From: Blasia pusilla
Taxonomy: Eukaryota > Marchantiophyta > Marchantiopsida > Blasiales
DNA: 64,000 nucleotides
Direction of reading: 5' to 3'
NCBI GenBank assembly: GCA_050084515.1
Contig: CM114271.1
Location: 52,266,001 to 52,330,000 of the forward strand
A program made the position numbers and the translations under genes. The notes under the pieces are model-generated. The model did not search any database, had not been told where the DNA came from, and saw nothing but the letters and a program-made list of their open reading frames with translations. Each line of letters starts with the position of its first letter. The first letter of the stretch is position 1. This document shows positions 46,124 through 57,558 of this stretch, piece by piece.

Positions 46124-46518
46124 TGGGTTACACTCACAAGGCAAGGGACCATAGCTCCGCCGCCTCATGCCAAGAGGTTCAACAAAGAGAGAATGAGCTC
46201 TCAAGCTCTCTCTCCTTGAGGTATATCCCTCCCCTCTCCCAAGCTCTCTCCATCGTAACCTATTCTCCCAAGTCACCTCCTTGGCTGTTGATCTAATGTA
46301 GGAGGTCAAGGTCCACTTACCAAAAATAAAAATTTGATCATATATTCAAAATGGTACTTACCTAAAATAGTAAGTTCCTCAATATGGCTCCAAATGAGCC
46401 GAAACGAAGGGGACTCAGATTTCCCGGGGCCTCAGCAGGTCATCCTCGACCTACTGAGCCTGTCCTCCACTACTCACAAAGGCACTCTACTAGATCTCAC
46501 CAATCTATCCTAAAAGAT
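46124..46518 (-). repeat. Element C 5' LTR, truncated inside
   Basis: It matches 38,008-38,417 closely and ends GATGTGACA before the ATAG duplication. About 220 bp of the internal-side end is missing. Confidence 0.85.
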
Positions 46519-47650
46519 GTGACAATAGCCACAGCATTGAGCATGGTTCCGGGCACTACACATGGAGGAGATTAGAGTTTATAGTTGGTTGTAGGAGAGC
46601 GGCCGAGTGTTGTTGTTCGAGACGGGGTTGCATCATAGCAACCACCAATACCCGAACCAGAGAGTCCTACCGAAGTCACAATGGAGACTTGGGAGCCAAA
46701 TATGGGCCCGACCCTAAGTTAACAGGAGGAAAGCAACGCCGGATACATCAGTTCCTCAGGAGTTATAGGAGTTGCTTTGCGTTCAGCATGGAGGATTTGG
46801 GCACGCTGAAGGGACCGAGGATCCGCATTGAGTTGTCGAGTGATACCCTAATCTTCCGACAACCCTACTGGTACAATGATATGGAGAGGGCTCTGATTCA
46901 GAGTAGGAGCGAGGACTTGGTCGGAGCAGGGCTAGTGGAGATGTCGCATGGGGAGTATGCATCTGCCAGTGTCATGCCGCCAAGAAGGATGTGCATGGCA
47001 ACTGGACGGATAGGCGGATGTGTGGGGATTACTGACCTATCAATTAGCAGACAAAGTCCGATAGGTTTGCTATGCCCACCCCTCAGGAGATCTTTGATGC
47101 GATTGGTCACGCAAAGGTCTTCAGTTCATTGGATTTGCGAGCCAGATACCATCAATTGCCTATCAGATTGGAAGACATGCAGAAGACGGAATTTGGGGGC
47201 ATTGATCCTCACGGGAAGGATTGTTTGTACTAGTGGCGTTTCTTACCATTTGGGTTGAAGAATGCCTCGGCTGAGTTTCATAGGGTCATGGATAGGATCT
47301 TGGCTGGTATGGATTTTGCTAGGTGTGATATTGATGACATCGTAGTCTTTAGCGCCACGATTAAGGAGCATGAGCGACATCTAGAGGAGATGTTTTGACG
47401 ATTGCAATTACATGGGCTGAAGCTATATGCGGGCAAGTGCAAGTTTTTTTGTGACCAGATTGAGTACTTGGGTCATACAATATACCCAAGGGGCCTTGGT
47501 GTTCAGCAAACGAAGGTAGAGGCTATCTCACGCATTCCACGCCCTACAGATGTGAGTCGTGTTTGCGCATTCATGGGATTGGCAAACTTCTATCGACAGT
47601 ACGTCAAAGGATTTAGTTCAATTGCGTAGCCGCTAACCTTCCTGACCAAG
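46519..47650 (+). pseudogene. Reverse transcriptase of element D, catalytic box altered
   Basis: The frame 46,689-47,258 covers the linker and the start of the reverse transcriptase (MEDLGTLKGPRIRIELSSDT), then drifts out of phase. The catalytic box at 47,327-47,338 reads Asp-Ile-Asp-Asp: Tyr has become Asp. The frame 47,402-47,629 has the connection region (GKCKFFCDQIEYLGHTIYP, FMGLANFYRQYVKGF). Confidence 0.88.
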
Positions 47651-48175
47651 GTGGATCACGAGTGGCACTGGGGGGATGAGCAGGAGCGAGCATTTCAATT
47701 GCTCAAGGACAGGTTGACGTCTACGCCCATCTTGAGGAGACCAATCAGGGGGCGTCCTTTCCAGTTGCACACAGATTGGAGCATGTTGGGGCTTGGAGCG
47801 GTGCTCACCCAGCATGATGATGAGGGTAGAGAGTTCGTGGTGGCTTACGCTTGCTGCTCGAACAATGCTGCAGAGACGAAGTACAGCTAATATGAGGTGA
47901 GTGCTTGGCTACAGTGTGGGCTGTCGCGCATTTCAGGTAATACTTATTCGGCAACCCCTTTACCATCATCACTTATCATCAACCACTGAAGTTGTTGATG
48001 GAGTCCGACAAGCTTACAGGGAAGCTTGCGAGTATTGTTGTAGGAGTATGATTTTTAGGTGGTACATAGACTTGGGACGCTCAACCAAGATGCAGATGTG
48101 TTGAGTCGTAACCCATGCCCGAGTCAGCGAGATGCGACTGGAGCTCGATGACATGGAGAGAGTGATGAGGAGTCA
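47651..48175 (+). pseudogene. RNase H of element D
   Basis: It begins LKDRLTSTPILRRPIRGRPF and LHTDWSMLGLGAVLTQHDDE, with the first catalytic Asp. It is then cut by a stop at about 47,888, and the second half is in other phases. It matches RNase H of C closely. Confidence 0.85.
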
Positions 48176-48553
48176 GTGCCAGGATGGCACGCGTCAGCCT
48201 ATTTAGGCATGTTGGCTATGGAGAGCCAAAGTGTGGAAACTTCAATGGCGAGGTCTAGTGGAGAATCCTTGGATCCCGAGGCGAGTGAGGAGACAACAGG
48301 TGGCCGAGATATTCATGATGATGGAGTAGTCTTGGAGTACCTTGGTAGTGGCAACATTGCGAGCACCGTGGGTGCTAGAGAGCGGGATCGGATCCTACAG
48401 CGGACCAGACCGTTCCGTTGGGAGGAGACACATGTTTTGAGGGTTTGGGAGGATGGTAGAGTATGCGTAGTGCCGCATCCTTTGCAGAGAGCACGACTAG
48501 TGCAACATGCCCAAGAGGATTTGGGTCACTTTGGAGTGAAGTAGACGTACAAC
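48176..48553 (+). pseudogene. Pol linker of element D
   Basis: The frame 48,176-48,544 has the family acidic linker (PEASEETTGGRDIHDDGVV), then the start of the integrase zinc-binding part (RARLVQHAQEDLGHFGVK). A TAG at about 48,542 separates it from the integrase frame. Confidence 0.75.
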
Positions 48554-49426
48554 TTGCTCCAGATTCAGTATTGGTGGCGAGGCATGCAAACTGACGTTCA
48601 GCAGTTTGTTGCGAGGTGCATGGTGTGTGATCGGGTTCGAGCATCATTCAATGCTCCAACTCCACCACAATTGCATCCATTACCGATCATGGGGATAGGA
48701 TATGGATGGAGTTTGGATTTTGCAGGACCTTTGCCTTTGACGGAGTGTCACAATCGTTATGTGTTGATGATGGTCAAGCATTTCTCGAAGTGGATCGAGT
48801 TGGTTGCATTGCCTCACAAAGCAAGTGAGGCAGTAGCTTATGCCTTCCTTGACAGAGTTTTGAGTCATTATGGCGCACCGATTGAGGTGTTGACAGACCA
48901 AGGTATCGAGTTTCACGGTGAGTTCCATGCCTTGTGTGATCAGGCACCGATCGACCACCGCACGACTTCGCGAGATCATCTTGACGCGGATGGATTAGCG
49001 GAGAAAGTTGTGTAGACGGTGAAGAGGGTTTTACGCAAGTATGGCTTGCACAGAGGTGACCTAGGAGATTGGGACCTCCAGTCGCCGTGGCTGGCGATGG
49101 GATACAGATTCAGCAGGCAGGCATCCTTAGCGTCTTTTTCACCGTACTTGCTACTTTATGGCCAAGAGCCGGATTTACCTACGGCCATTCGTCGAGATGC
49201 TGGTGAGGTCCTGGACCTTGATGACCCAAATGTATGGGTGCGAGCGTGTTCTCAGAGGGCTGAGTTGTTTCGGAGAGTGCTGCCCATGACGTTCGAGAAC
49301 TTGGTGATTGTGCAACATCGGGATACGTTGAGGTATGCGACTATTCGGGGTGGTGGTTATCGACCAACTATCCGGAGGTTTCATCAAAGAGATTATGTCT
49401 ACTTGCAATAGACGGCATCGAAGACG
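48554..49426 (+). pseudogene. Integrase of element D, DDE retained
   Basis: Two same-phase frames (48,554-49,015 and 49,019-49,411) cover the rest of the zinc-binding region (QQFVARCMVC), SLDFAGPLPL (Asp), VLTDQGIEF (Asp), DGLAEKVV (Glu), PWLAMGYRFSRQ, SFSPYLLLYGQEP and RRFHQRDYVYLQ. One TAG at 49,013-49,015 is the only break in the core. It is the best preserved integrase of the family in this window. Confidence 0.9.
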
Positions 49427-49753
49427 TTGGATGTGACTGCAGGGCGCACTATCTTGAGAGTGTGTGACGTTTTGCCCTATGGTGTTCTCTTGCTAGAGAG
49501 ACGCGATGGTATGGTATGGAAGGACCATGTGCATAATTGTGCGCCATGTCACCTTCCTAATATTGATGGTATAGTAGATCCGAGCTCAACAATAGATCCT
49601 GCAAGCTTGCGTTGTATGTTGTGTGGTCGTGCTCGTGGTGTGGTCACGCTGCTAGTCTGTGATGGATGTTCAAGAGGTTGGCATATGGCATGTCTGACGC
49701 GAGCTCTCACTAGGGTTCCTCGAGGAGAATGGATGTGTCCCAGATGTACATAG
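49427..49753 (+). pseudogene. Integrase tail and intact PHD finger of element D
   Basis: The frame has the integrase tail (GRTILRVCDVLPYGVLLLE, then NCAPCHLPNIDG) and a complete PHD finger at 49,613-49,747: Cys-x2-Cys (CMLC), LVCDGCSRGWHMAC with Cys-x2-Cys-x4-His-x2-Cys, and MCPRC as the last Cys pair. It ends with a normal stop directly after. The PHD is a reader of histone H3 tails in known proteins. Here, at the end of Pol, it takes the place of the chromodomain in element A. A role in target choice is an inference. Confidence 0.88.
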
Positions 49754-49931
49754 AGGAGATTCTAGGTAGGTTTCGATTCCGGCTTTTTCTGCTACATGGA
49801 TGACAGGAAGGCGACTAATGATGGGGCCACATGAGCACCCGGCCTTTCTGCTCTTAGCGTCTTAGAGATGTTTTTCGTAGTAGGTAGGGATAGATGGCTA
49901 TCTGGAGTTAGAGGGACCTAACCATCAGCTA

Positions 49932-49937
49932 GGGGGG
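49932..49937 (+). other. Polypurine tract of element D
   Basis: AGGGGGG stands about 180 bp after the PHD stop and directly before the LTR-end repeat. Confidence 0.7.
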
Positions 49938-49940
49938 CGA

Positions 49941-50067
49941 TTGGAGATATTTTGGTACTTCTCGCCTCTGTGTATGGATGCCATAAGTTAGCATGGGATC
50001 GTGTGTGTTTGTGTGTGTGTTCGATGGCAGCGATGTATGTTGTGTAGCAATGTGTATTTGCACGACA
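49941..50067 (+). repeat. LTR-end repeat between polypurine tract and 3' LTR of D
   Basis: The segment repeats the last 110 bp of the LTR of D (50,587-50,696): TTGGAGATATTTTGGTACTT to CACGACA. A 2-nt spacer (AC) then leads into the LTR. A 17-nt length difference lies near the end. Confidence 0.85.
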
Positions 50068-50069
50068 AC

Positions 50070-50696
50070 TGTCACGACTGTTAGGATAGACCGGTGTGAT
50101 CTAGCAGATCGTCTTCACGAGTAGTGGAGGACAAGCCCAGAAGGTCAAGGATGATCTGTTGAGGCCCAGAGAAACCTGAGAGAGCAGGTTTCCCCTTCGT
50201 TTCTGCTCATTTGGAGCCATATAGAGAAACTTACTATTTTCGGTAAGTTTCCATGTTGGGGATAGTTTACTTTCCAATTTGAGAAGTGGCCCTTGACACG
50301 CTACTGCAGGTCAAGAGCCAAGGAGGTGACTTGCGAGAATAGGTTATCGTTGAGAGGGCTTGGGAGAGGGAAGGGAGTATACCTCCAAGAGAGAGAGCTT
50401 GAGAGCTCATTCTCTCTTTGTTGAACTTCTTGGCATGAGGCGGCGGAGCTATGGTCTTGCTTGCCTTGTGTGTGTAACCCAAGCCTCTCATTAGGAGAGT
50501 GGGTTTGGTTTGACATTGAGAGAGACATGTGAGAGTGCACACATGTGAGAACTATGGTGTTGTGAGAGAGATTAGATCTTATTTTATTGGAGATATTTTG
50601 GTACTTCTCGCCTCTGTGTATGGATGCCATGAGTTAGCATGGGATCGTGTGTGTTTGTGTATGTGTTCGATGACAGCGATGTGTATGCGCATGACA
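50070..50696 (+). repeat. Element D 3' LTR
   Basis: This 627-bp LTR starts TGTCACGACTG and ends GCATGACA. It is closely similar to the inverted LTRs of C, including the block GCATGAGGCGGCGGAGCTAT. Confidence 0.88.
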
Positions 50697-52500
50697 ATTT
50701 CAATACAACAATTTTTTCAATGTAGCCTAATTTTTGGGCACCCTATTAAGTGTGCACTTTTCTTGGAATAAATACGTGTTTAAAACACTATAATTCAATA
50801 TGTTTTGATGGGACTCAAATGTATTGCAAATCCATCCTCATTAGTAATTTATATACGTAACTGAAAAGAAATATTTTACATCATATTCCTTTGCGCAAAC
50901 ATTAAGTTCTTTAATGTAACATTAGTCATGAGGTGTCATTGTAGTGTAACGTAATAATACTAGTTATGATATCATGCACTAATGTATCAAAAATATGCCT
51001 AGTAGGAATGCAAAGGATACCCCATCATCCAATGATATAATTTATCTTGTTTTAGAAAAAAAAATTTGATGTTACTTAAGTTATATCTCTTTTATTTATT
51101 TATTTATTTAGAAGAAAATATAAATGTTGCATTCATACATTGTAGCTGTACACTATTGATGCACAATAATTCTTATATATTATCTATAAGAGGTAGTAGG
51201 ATAATTCCTATTTTCTCTTTGGATAGAACTTCACTTTTTCTTACAAGAACTTTCCACATATATACAACTCAATAGAATATTTGGTACCATAATTTTCAAT
51301 GTAAAAAAATTTATGAAATATGTTGGTTCTTAGTTGCCATTTAGACAAATGGGATGTTCATTGGAATTTGAGATCAAAATTTTTTAAAATTTACTGAATA
51401 TGTATAACCTTGCACATGTAGTATTTCCTGTTTCCAATTTGATAATAAGGATAACCATATGTAAGTTATTGATTCAACCTTTGCCTGATATTTGGAACAA
51501 AAGAAGAAGTCATATAGTTCAAAAATTCAATTCTTCCAGCAATAAATCCTTTCTACAAATGATAGCATAGCTATGATCTGAAAAAGAAAATGATTATTTT
51601 GTGAGGGAAATTGGAAGAATCAATTGAAAAATGTTCAATGACATATAGACTATTTATTATCCCTTTTTTAGGAATTCCAAAGCCATTGATTACATATTGG
51701 ATGATTCAAATTTTATGTTCAAATTTTATGTGTGTTTTCTAATTTTTTATATGAAATCATTAAATTTGTTCTTATGCATAAGTATCACTCAATTTAAATT
51801 AATTTGGAACTTATGAATGAATCATGATAAATGATATCACAATCAGTCGGTCAAATAAAGTGTGAACAACATTCAAGGACCCAAAATACATCACCAACAC
51901 GGATAAATTTTTAAAAAAATTTTAATCTGTTAAAGTATTAAGGAAGGGAAGAAATTCCCTTCCTTAATTCCCTTCTTAATCTGTAATACATAAATTTTAT
52001 TTTAATTAAATTAAAAATACCCCTAAAACCTCCCTTGAGGCTCCCTATTCTTGTTTTGGAAAAAGAAAAAAAAAAAATACCCCACTATACACTACTCAAA
52101 ATTTAATAGTGTCGTCTCCTTATTTAAGCAACAACAAGCTCATCACCATCACGAGGAGGCACTTTTTGTTAATAGATATTCCTTATTGAAGCCTCTAACA
52201 CATGTCATTCAAAGTGCACATCATATTCATGATGACGAGGAAATTTTCATTTCGAGATACAAGTTGGTGTGCTAATGCCATGCACAATGTTTTTAAAAAT
52301 CCCAACCTTCTTACTTTACATTTTCTTTATATTGAAAAAAAGAATTTTATCACCTCTTCATTCCAATATATCTCCCCCATAATTAAAAAAGAAAATTCCT
52401 TCACCCCTAGTTATAGTGAAACTAAACCCCCACCATTTCACCTTCCCGGTGAAAGAGCCCCTGCAACTTAAACAAAGCAGCTTCCCTCCCTTGATCTGGT
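50697..52500. other. AT-rich intergenic DNA
   Basis: The sequence is AT-rich without recognisable coding sequence. It contains a short perfect inverted repeat at 51,937-51,968 and low-complexity A-runs near 52,060. Confidence 0.5.
51937..51968. repeat. Perfect 14-bp inverted repeat, GAAA loop
   Basis: The arms ATTAAGGAAGGGAA and TTCCCTTCCTTAAT flank GAAA. In AT-rich plant intergenic DNA this could be a chance foldback or a MITE trace. Confidence 0.7.
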
Positions 52501-55500
52501 TCTTAAGATTTCCATAAGTTTTTAATCGAAAATTCTGGGCTCCTCCACGTAAAAAACCAAAATTGTCCCCTTCTTAAATTTTCTATGCCCGTTTCCCCAG
52601 TCATTTGTCTTTTCGGGCTCCCATTCCTTTCTCTCCGGGCGCCGGAACTTTTCCCGTGTGCATTCTTGAAATGCTCTCGTGTTGACGCGATTGATTTCGA
52701 GTCCTTCGCGGCTGGTCACCGGTGATATCGGTTAGCACTAGCGACGACATCTGATCCCCGCGCCTCGAAGCGAGGATGCTTCACTGGGCATAAACTGTCG
52801 TTGTAGGAGTCAAAGCTCGCAGCTTATCGTCCGCGAACACAGCACACAACACAGTAGCCATTAGCCTCATAGGTTATCTCGACAATGTGGAAGTCACTTT
52901 CCCCGCATCCCGAGCTAGCTCGTTTCGCTCTATGGCCTCTGTGCAGTCTGGACGTCTACATGGTTCGCTAGCTGGGTCAGGTCCGATAGGCCGACTGCGA
53001 GACAGGACAAGATTGCAAGTTGAGGTAGCTAGCTGTCATCCAACAATTACAAAATTGGTGAGAAAGCAGGGCCGGACGCAAGGCTGAACCCTAAGCGCCA
53101 ACACTCTGCGATGATGGAGGCTCGGGGGTGGGGGTCTTCATCATGGGTACGAGTGCTGCAGACTGGAGTCCTGCACGCTGACGGCGGGGGGTATGCCACT
53201 TGAGGAGCTCGAGTTGTAACCGATGAGCGTATCGCTGGATCCAGGGCTCCCACCACAGATTTAGTATCCCTCGTGTTCCCTTGGAAAGATATCTCGCCCA
53301 TGGAATGGAGCCCATTGGCCAGTCGAATCGTAAGATCGATTTCCTCGCGTCCACGTCGTCTGGATCCGTATCGGATTCCGGACTCATGTCTCGCTCGCGC
53401 TTCCATCTGCTCGATCTCCAAACGTTGCGATCGCTTTAACCGGCTAGTACGATTGAGGCTTAAAGTTTGTGGCGCGCACTCTTTCGGCTTCGAGGAAATC
53501 TCTGGAGCCCAGCGTTACCGTGGCGTCACCGTGTTTCACTTCGAAATGGCCGTGTCCGGATTTTTATTTTTAGTGAAAGCTCAGCGAACCCCACTTCTAG
53601 AAAAAAAGAACTAGGATCCGGAACTCGCGAAAACTTGGGAGTTCTCATTAACACAGCCGAGTGGTTCATAAAACTAGGGACATACGTGTTACCAGAATCA
53701 GGGGTTTGACCGCGGGACCGCGTTCCCCCATTTCGAGGAAAATAGGCATAGAACTTGACGTCGAGCGAAAGCAGCCTGCTGGTGAGGCCGTACGCAGACT
53801 GAACATTAATGAGCACGTCTGGTGGTGCGCTTCGATGTTCACCCCCGATCGGACGAGTCTGGACTCCGGAGTATTCACGATCCTGTATACTATATACGAG
53901 TCCGTCCGAAGAAGCAGGTAGTATTCGTTGATAATGACAGAGCATTTGCTCGCAAAGATCAGATCAACCTTCGGAGAACTACTATTAATATTCATAAGCT
54001 TTCATTTCGATACTGGTAGCTAAGAAAGATGACTCTAGTGACTCTAGTTGATGGACCAAACGAAAATAGCAGAAGGCTCTGTGCGCTTACTATCTGGAGT
54101 AAGTCGGCTTGTATATATCTGGATTTGATCCACGGCCCACGAATTCTTGAAACCACAACCTTCCTAGGACCCTGGTCAAGATCCCAAATGAGTGCCAACA
54201 GTAAGATGTGCATGTAGTCATGACTGTGACGGTGTCACCCTCCGGAGCTCTCGGCAGCGTTTGAATCACCGTCGGTCGGTTCGATCTATGACTATTAATT
54301 AATGCGCCGACGCCTACAGATGCAGCTTTAGCCGTAGCTCACGAGGGATCTCCAGAGGCCAGAGGATGGTGGAGCCACTGGAGAGCACTGTAGCACGAGT
54401 TCAGCTGAGTTTGCGATCCAAGGTTGCCAAGAAACACTCGAGAGACTGATAATCATTGAGGTCCCCTACTCTCTCCTTCAGCTCTAAAGGTGCGGCTCCG
54501 GCCGAGCGACCTCATTCGATACCTACTTCCAGACCCCACTTGTGTGCGAATTCCCTAGAACGATCTGCAAATTACAGCCACCACTGTGCTGATTCCATTT
54601 CACCCGACTGACAGTCATATTCTACAAGTCCGGAAAATTCGTCTCAGTGACGCACGTAGCTTCCAGGTCACATTTGTGTTAGAATTCCTCACTAAAACAC
54701 GATCTCCGACCTACCACCGCAGCATCTACATTCACCTGACTGACGAGCTTACAATTTCACCCCATTGTTAAAATCTCTACTCAACATTTGACGTATGATC
54801 TGTGTCGTCATCTAGCTTCAGGGCTGCCGCTGTTACAAAGTTGACAGGTGGGATCGGCTCATGATTGCCCCCACATGTGTTCTCCCGCGTGTAAAATAAT
54901 CGTTCACAACCAGATTCCCCAAACCTGGAATGTGTACACGTAGAAATTACGATCAAGTCCATGTATATGTCGATCGGCCTTACATGTGAGAGTGAAAGTG
55001 ACTCCAACTGCTTCTAAAAAACTAGCCATCCGAGCTCGTGCGCCCTTCAAGCAGAATCTTGTGCGGGCGATTCCAGAGAAGATCCCTTAGTGATTAGGTG
55101 ATCATGTTCACGAGTGCGCGAGATCGAAAGTTTGAACTCACTTTCCAGAATATTTTGTCGCTTTAAGTTAGTGCTCGGATTCCATCCCGGACGACAGCGT
55201 TGTCGACGCCTTGGCATTCTCAAGAACACTGTACTCATAATTGGAACAGAGATAGCTAGCGTGCGCTGATCGATCAATCTGAATCTGGGATGGGAAAGCT
55301 GACAGAGCGGTCCTGTGGATATTCTTGCGACTGCCGATGATTATATTCAGTCTGCTTTTATGGCAGACTTCAACGGATTTGATCAGCATTCATATAGAGC
55401 ATATAAGATATGATTGGGAATCAATCGAAGTGACGCTACTTGAGTGCGGTCTGCTCAGGTAGAAGAAAATTACTAGTTCAGCGTTTTAGGATTGGAATTT

Positions 55501-56568
55501 GTATCCGACTTCGCGGAATTTAAATAACTACTTCGGTCTTATAGCACTCGCAAGTCACGTTAACCCCACCACAATTTTCCCTCGAACTCCCTGCCGAGCG
55601 TCTACTCACTACAGTAATTCCGAACTTACGAGAGTAGATGAGCGCCAACGCAGCTAACAGTCGAAATGCCTCTGATGCAACTTGCTCCTGGAATTTTCCA
55701 TTCCTGCAAGCCGCCTGGCTTCAATTCTTCGAGTTAGGTTGTTCCACGTCTGTTCTCTGGCTCGGCCACAGCTTCAACTGCAGTCTTCATGAGTTTTGCT
55801 GGACCTGACTGAAAATCCTCGAGCGGGAGCGTTTCAGATGTCTATCCTCCGACTCTGCCAACTCGTGAAGCTCTCGAGTTGGAGTCTCTTGGAAATGTCA
55901 TTCAGAGGTACGGCAGGGGCTGAAAGATGTTGTCAGTTTATGACACTGTGGGAATGGAGATGAAGTCTCTCACAAGTTGGTAGTCTGACATGAACTAACT
56001 ACCCTCGCCTAATCTGCCCTCTCAATATGGCAGATTTACCGGTACATTTGAGCAGGTACAGGTAATGTTTAAATTGTCACAAGCGTGGGCAGCATTGGCG
56101 TGTCTTCGAAGTAGCCCAAACCGAAATTTCATTCTAAACATTTTTTATTGGTGTGTTTATGACAATCCCTCTCAATTTTAGGATCTTTTGCTCAATATTT
56201 GGAGTTAAACTCGAACGTCTTCCGGTGAAATCCCCAAAGTTGGCCACAGATGCCAGCAGTGGTTCTGAATTTCATGATAAGATCCATACTGAGAGAATTC
56301 AAGCGTGAGACAGGGAAATTGGATATTTAGTTCTAAAATAAATTCTGGATAAGAGGGATTAAAACTGCGCGAATGTCGTAGGAAATCTTCTCTTGGTGAT
56401 TATGAAGAATATCTTTAAGAATATACAAAACTCCGGAGTGAATCCAATGCCGAGAATTCTCGAGATGCTCATTAACTCTGCAGGAGCTACTAATATATAT
56501 ACATACTCTAAACGTTCGACCGCTCGAAAACAGAGCCGCCTAATCTATACAGAAGCGTAACCACCGAT
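52501..56568. other. Gene-poor DNA of balanced composition
   Basis: The composition changes from AT-rich to about balanced. There are several open frames of 60-140 residues, on both strands and overlapping, none with a motif. A multi-exon gene could escape detection by eye; I cannot support one. Confidence 0.4.
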
Positions 56569-57558
56569 TTACGAGGAGATGGTGCATTTCAGGGAAGCGG
56601 GATCCCACAGAGAAGGGAGCAAGAATCGTCGATCGTTTGAACCGTATACATTGAAACTTACACCGGTAATCGGGTCGACCGAAAGTTGGCCTGTATAGCC
56701 AGGGTACGATCCTTCTCCATAAGTACCCGCGCAAGCTGTCGCCGCCTCCAGTGGCGCGGCACCGTCGCCTTGGTAGAAGCCACTATTGAACGGATTGGTG
56801 GCAGCACCGGCAAGCATGGCGGCAATGTTAAGGACCATGCCGTCCATGCCGACGTCTCCGTTGGGAGCGAGGAGTGGAGCTGTCTGCGGCCCATACTCTG
56901 CCTGAGCGAAAGGCCAAGCACATTTTCCGGGACATCGCTGGGAAGCATTGCCCACCCATGCAAAGGGCAGCTGCTGGCCGTTGCTGGCACCCGTGGGCGC
57001 AGTAGAGGAGTGGGAGGCGCAGGAGTTCATGCAGAAGCCCTGCACCTCCACATCTTCAGCTGTGAGCACGAGGTAGAATGCTTTCGAATTGACCGGGAGG
57101 GATCTCAGTGAGGCGAGGACCACTTCTTCAATGTCGGCGTGTTTTAGTGACTTGCCTTTCGAGTAGTCACCGTCGACAATTTCCGCCTCCAAGTGCACCT
57201 GCGCTGGAACAGTCGCGGCATGTCCATCTCTGTAGCCCTGGGTGGGTTTCCACCAGCTACTCACAGACGGGCTCGGAAGATCGGCAGATTGGAAGGAGGA
57301 CAAGAAGTCGCGGACGATACTTCGCTGGGAATCACCGAAGTTGCCATACCAGATGATATAAACGGGTAGGCTCTGGGGACCGGTCAAGAGAGGACCATTG
57401 TGATAAGTCAGAATCAGGGGAGGGGACTCGACGAGCTTCATCAACTTACGAAGCTGAATACCCACAGGCCGACTCTCGACTCCGCCCGCGAAGCAGACCA
57501 TGAGCAGCAAGACTGCAGCCATCACTTTCGCGCATGGGAACTCACTGGAGGAGGCCAT
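56569..57558 (-). CDS. EXORDIUM/PHI-1-like protein, copy B, intact
   Basis: The 329-residue frame encodes a complete Phi_1 (EXORDIUM-like) protein, of the usual family length. An N-terminal hydrophobic stretch (MAAVLLLMVCFAGGVES, about residues 13-29) is a signal peptide, so the protein should enter the secretory pathway and act in the apoplast or cell wall. Family blocks in order are LTYHNGPLLTG, VYIIWYGNFGDSQ, SWWKPTQGY, FCMNSCASHSS, FAWVGN with [50 protein letters not shown] and a final LPSLWDP. I choose the ATG at 57,558: the frame is open 33 nt further upstream, but only a TTG begins it, and 57,558 has a G at +4. There is no intron. Known members respond to brassinosteroid, phosphate or carbon supply; its own regulation is unknown. 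Copies A and C are relatives. Confidence 0.93.
   Translation of the reverse strand: MASSSEFPCAKVMAAVLLLMVCFAGGVESRPVGIQLRKLMKLVESPPLILTYHNGPLLTGPQSLPVYIIWYGNFGDSQRSIVRDFLSSFQSADLPSPSVSSWWKPTQGYRDGHAATVPAQVHLEAEIVDGDYSKGKSLKHADIEEVVLASLRSLPVNSKAFYLVLTAEDVEVQGFCMNSCASHSSTAPTGASNGQQLPFAWVGNASQRCPGKCAWPFAQAEYGPQTAPLLAPNGDVGMDGMVLNIAAMLAGAATNPFNSGFYQGDGAAPLEAATACAGTYGEGSYPGYTGQLSVDPITGVSFNVYGSNDRRFLLPSLWDPASLKCTISS

Larger units (their letters stand above)
37786..46518 (-). mobile_element. Element C: nearly complete DNMT-bearing gypsy element
   Basis: It is inserted in D with ATAG duplicated on both sides (37,782-37,785 and 46,519-46,522). On the minus strand it encodes zinc knuckle, conserved segment, protease, DNMT, reverse transcriptase, RNase H, integrase and PHD. 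The 3' LTR (37,786-38,417) is complete. The 5' LTR (46,124-46,518) lacks its internal-side end, and with it the primer site and most of Gag are deleted. A 1.27-kb insert lies after the PHD. Many stops are present, although the DNMT and its C-terminus stay in one phase. Confidence 0.88.
37590..50696 (+). mobile_element. Element D: 5'-truncated member of the DNMT family, split by C
   Basis: The left piece (about 37,590-37,785) matches the linker after the DNMT of C. The right piece (46,519-50,696) continues exactly from there into reverse transcriptase, RNase H, integrase, PHD, polypurine tract, LTR-end repeat and 3' LTR. The break is at 'gatgatag', and the uninterrupted sequence in C ('gatgatagccagagcat', minus strand of about 43,220) shows that D was continuous before C inserted. 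LTR, gag, protease and DNMT of D are missing on the left. Confidence 0.85.

Noticed and set aside
53047-53421. 124-residue open frame on the minus strand
   Set aside because: Several overlapping frames occur on both strands here; none has a motif.
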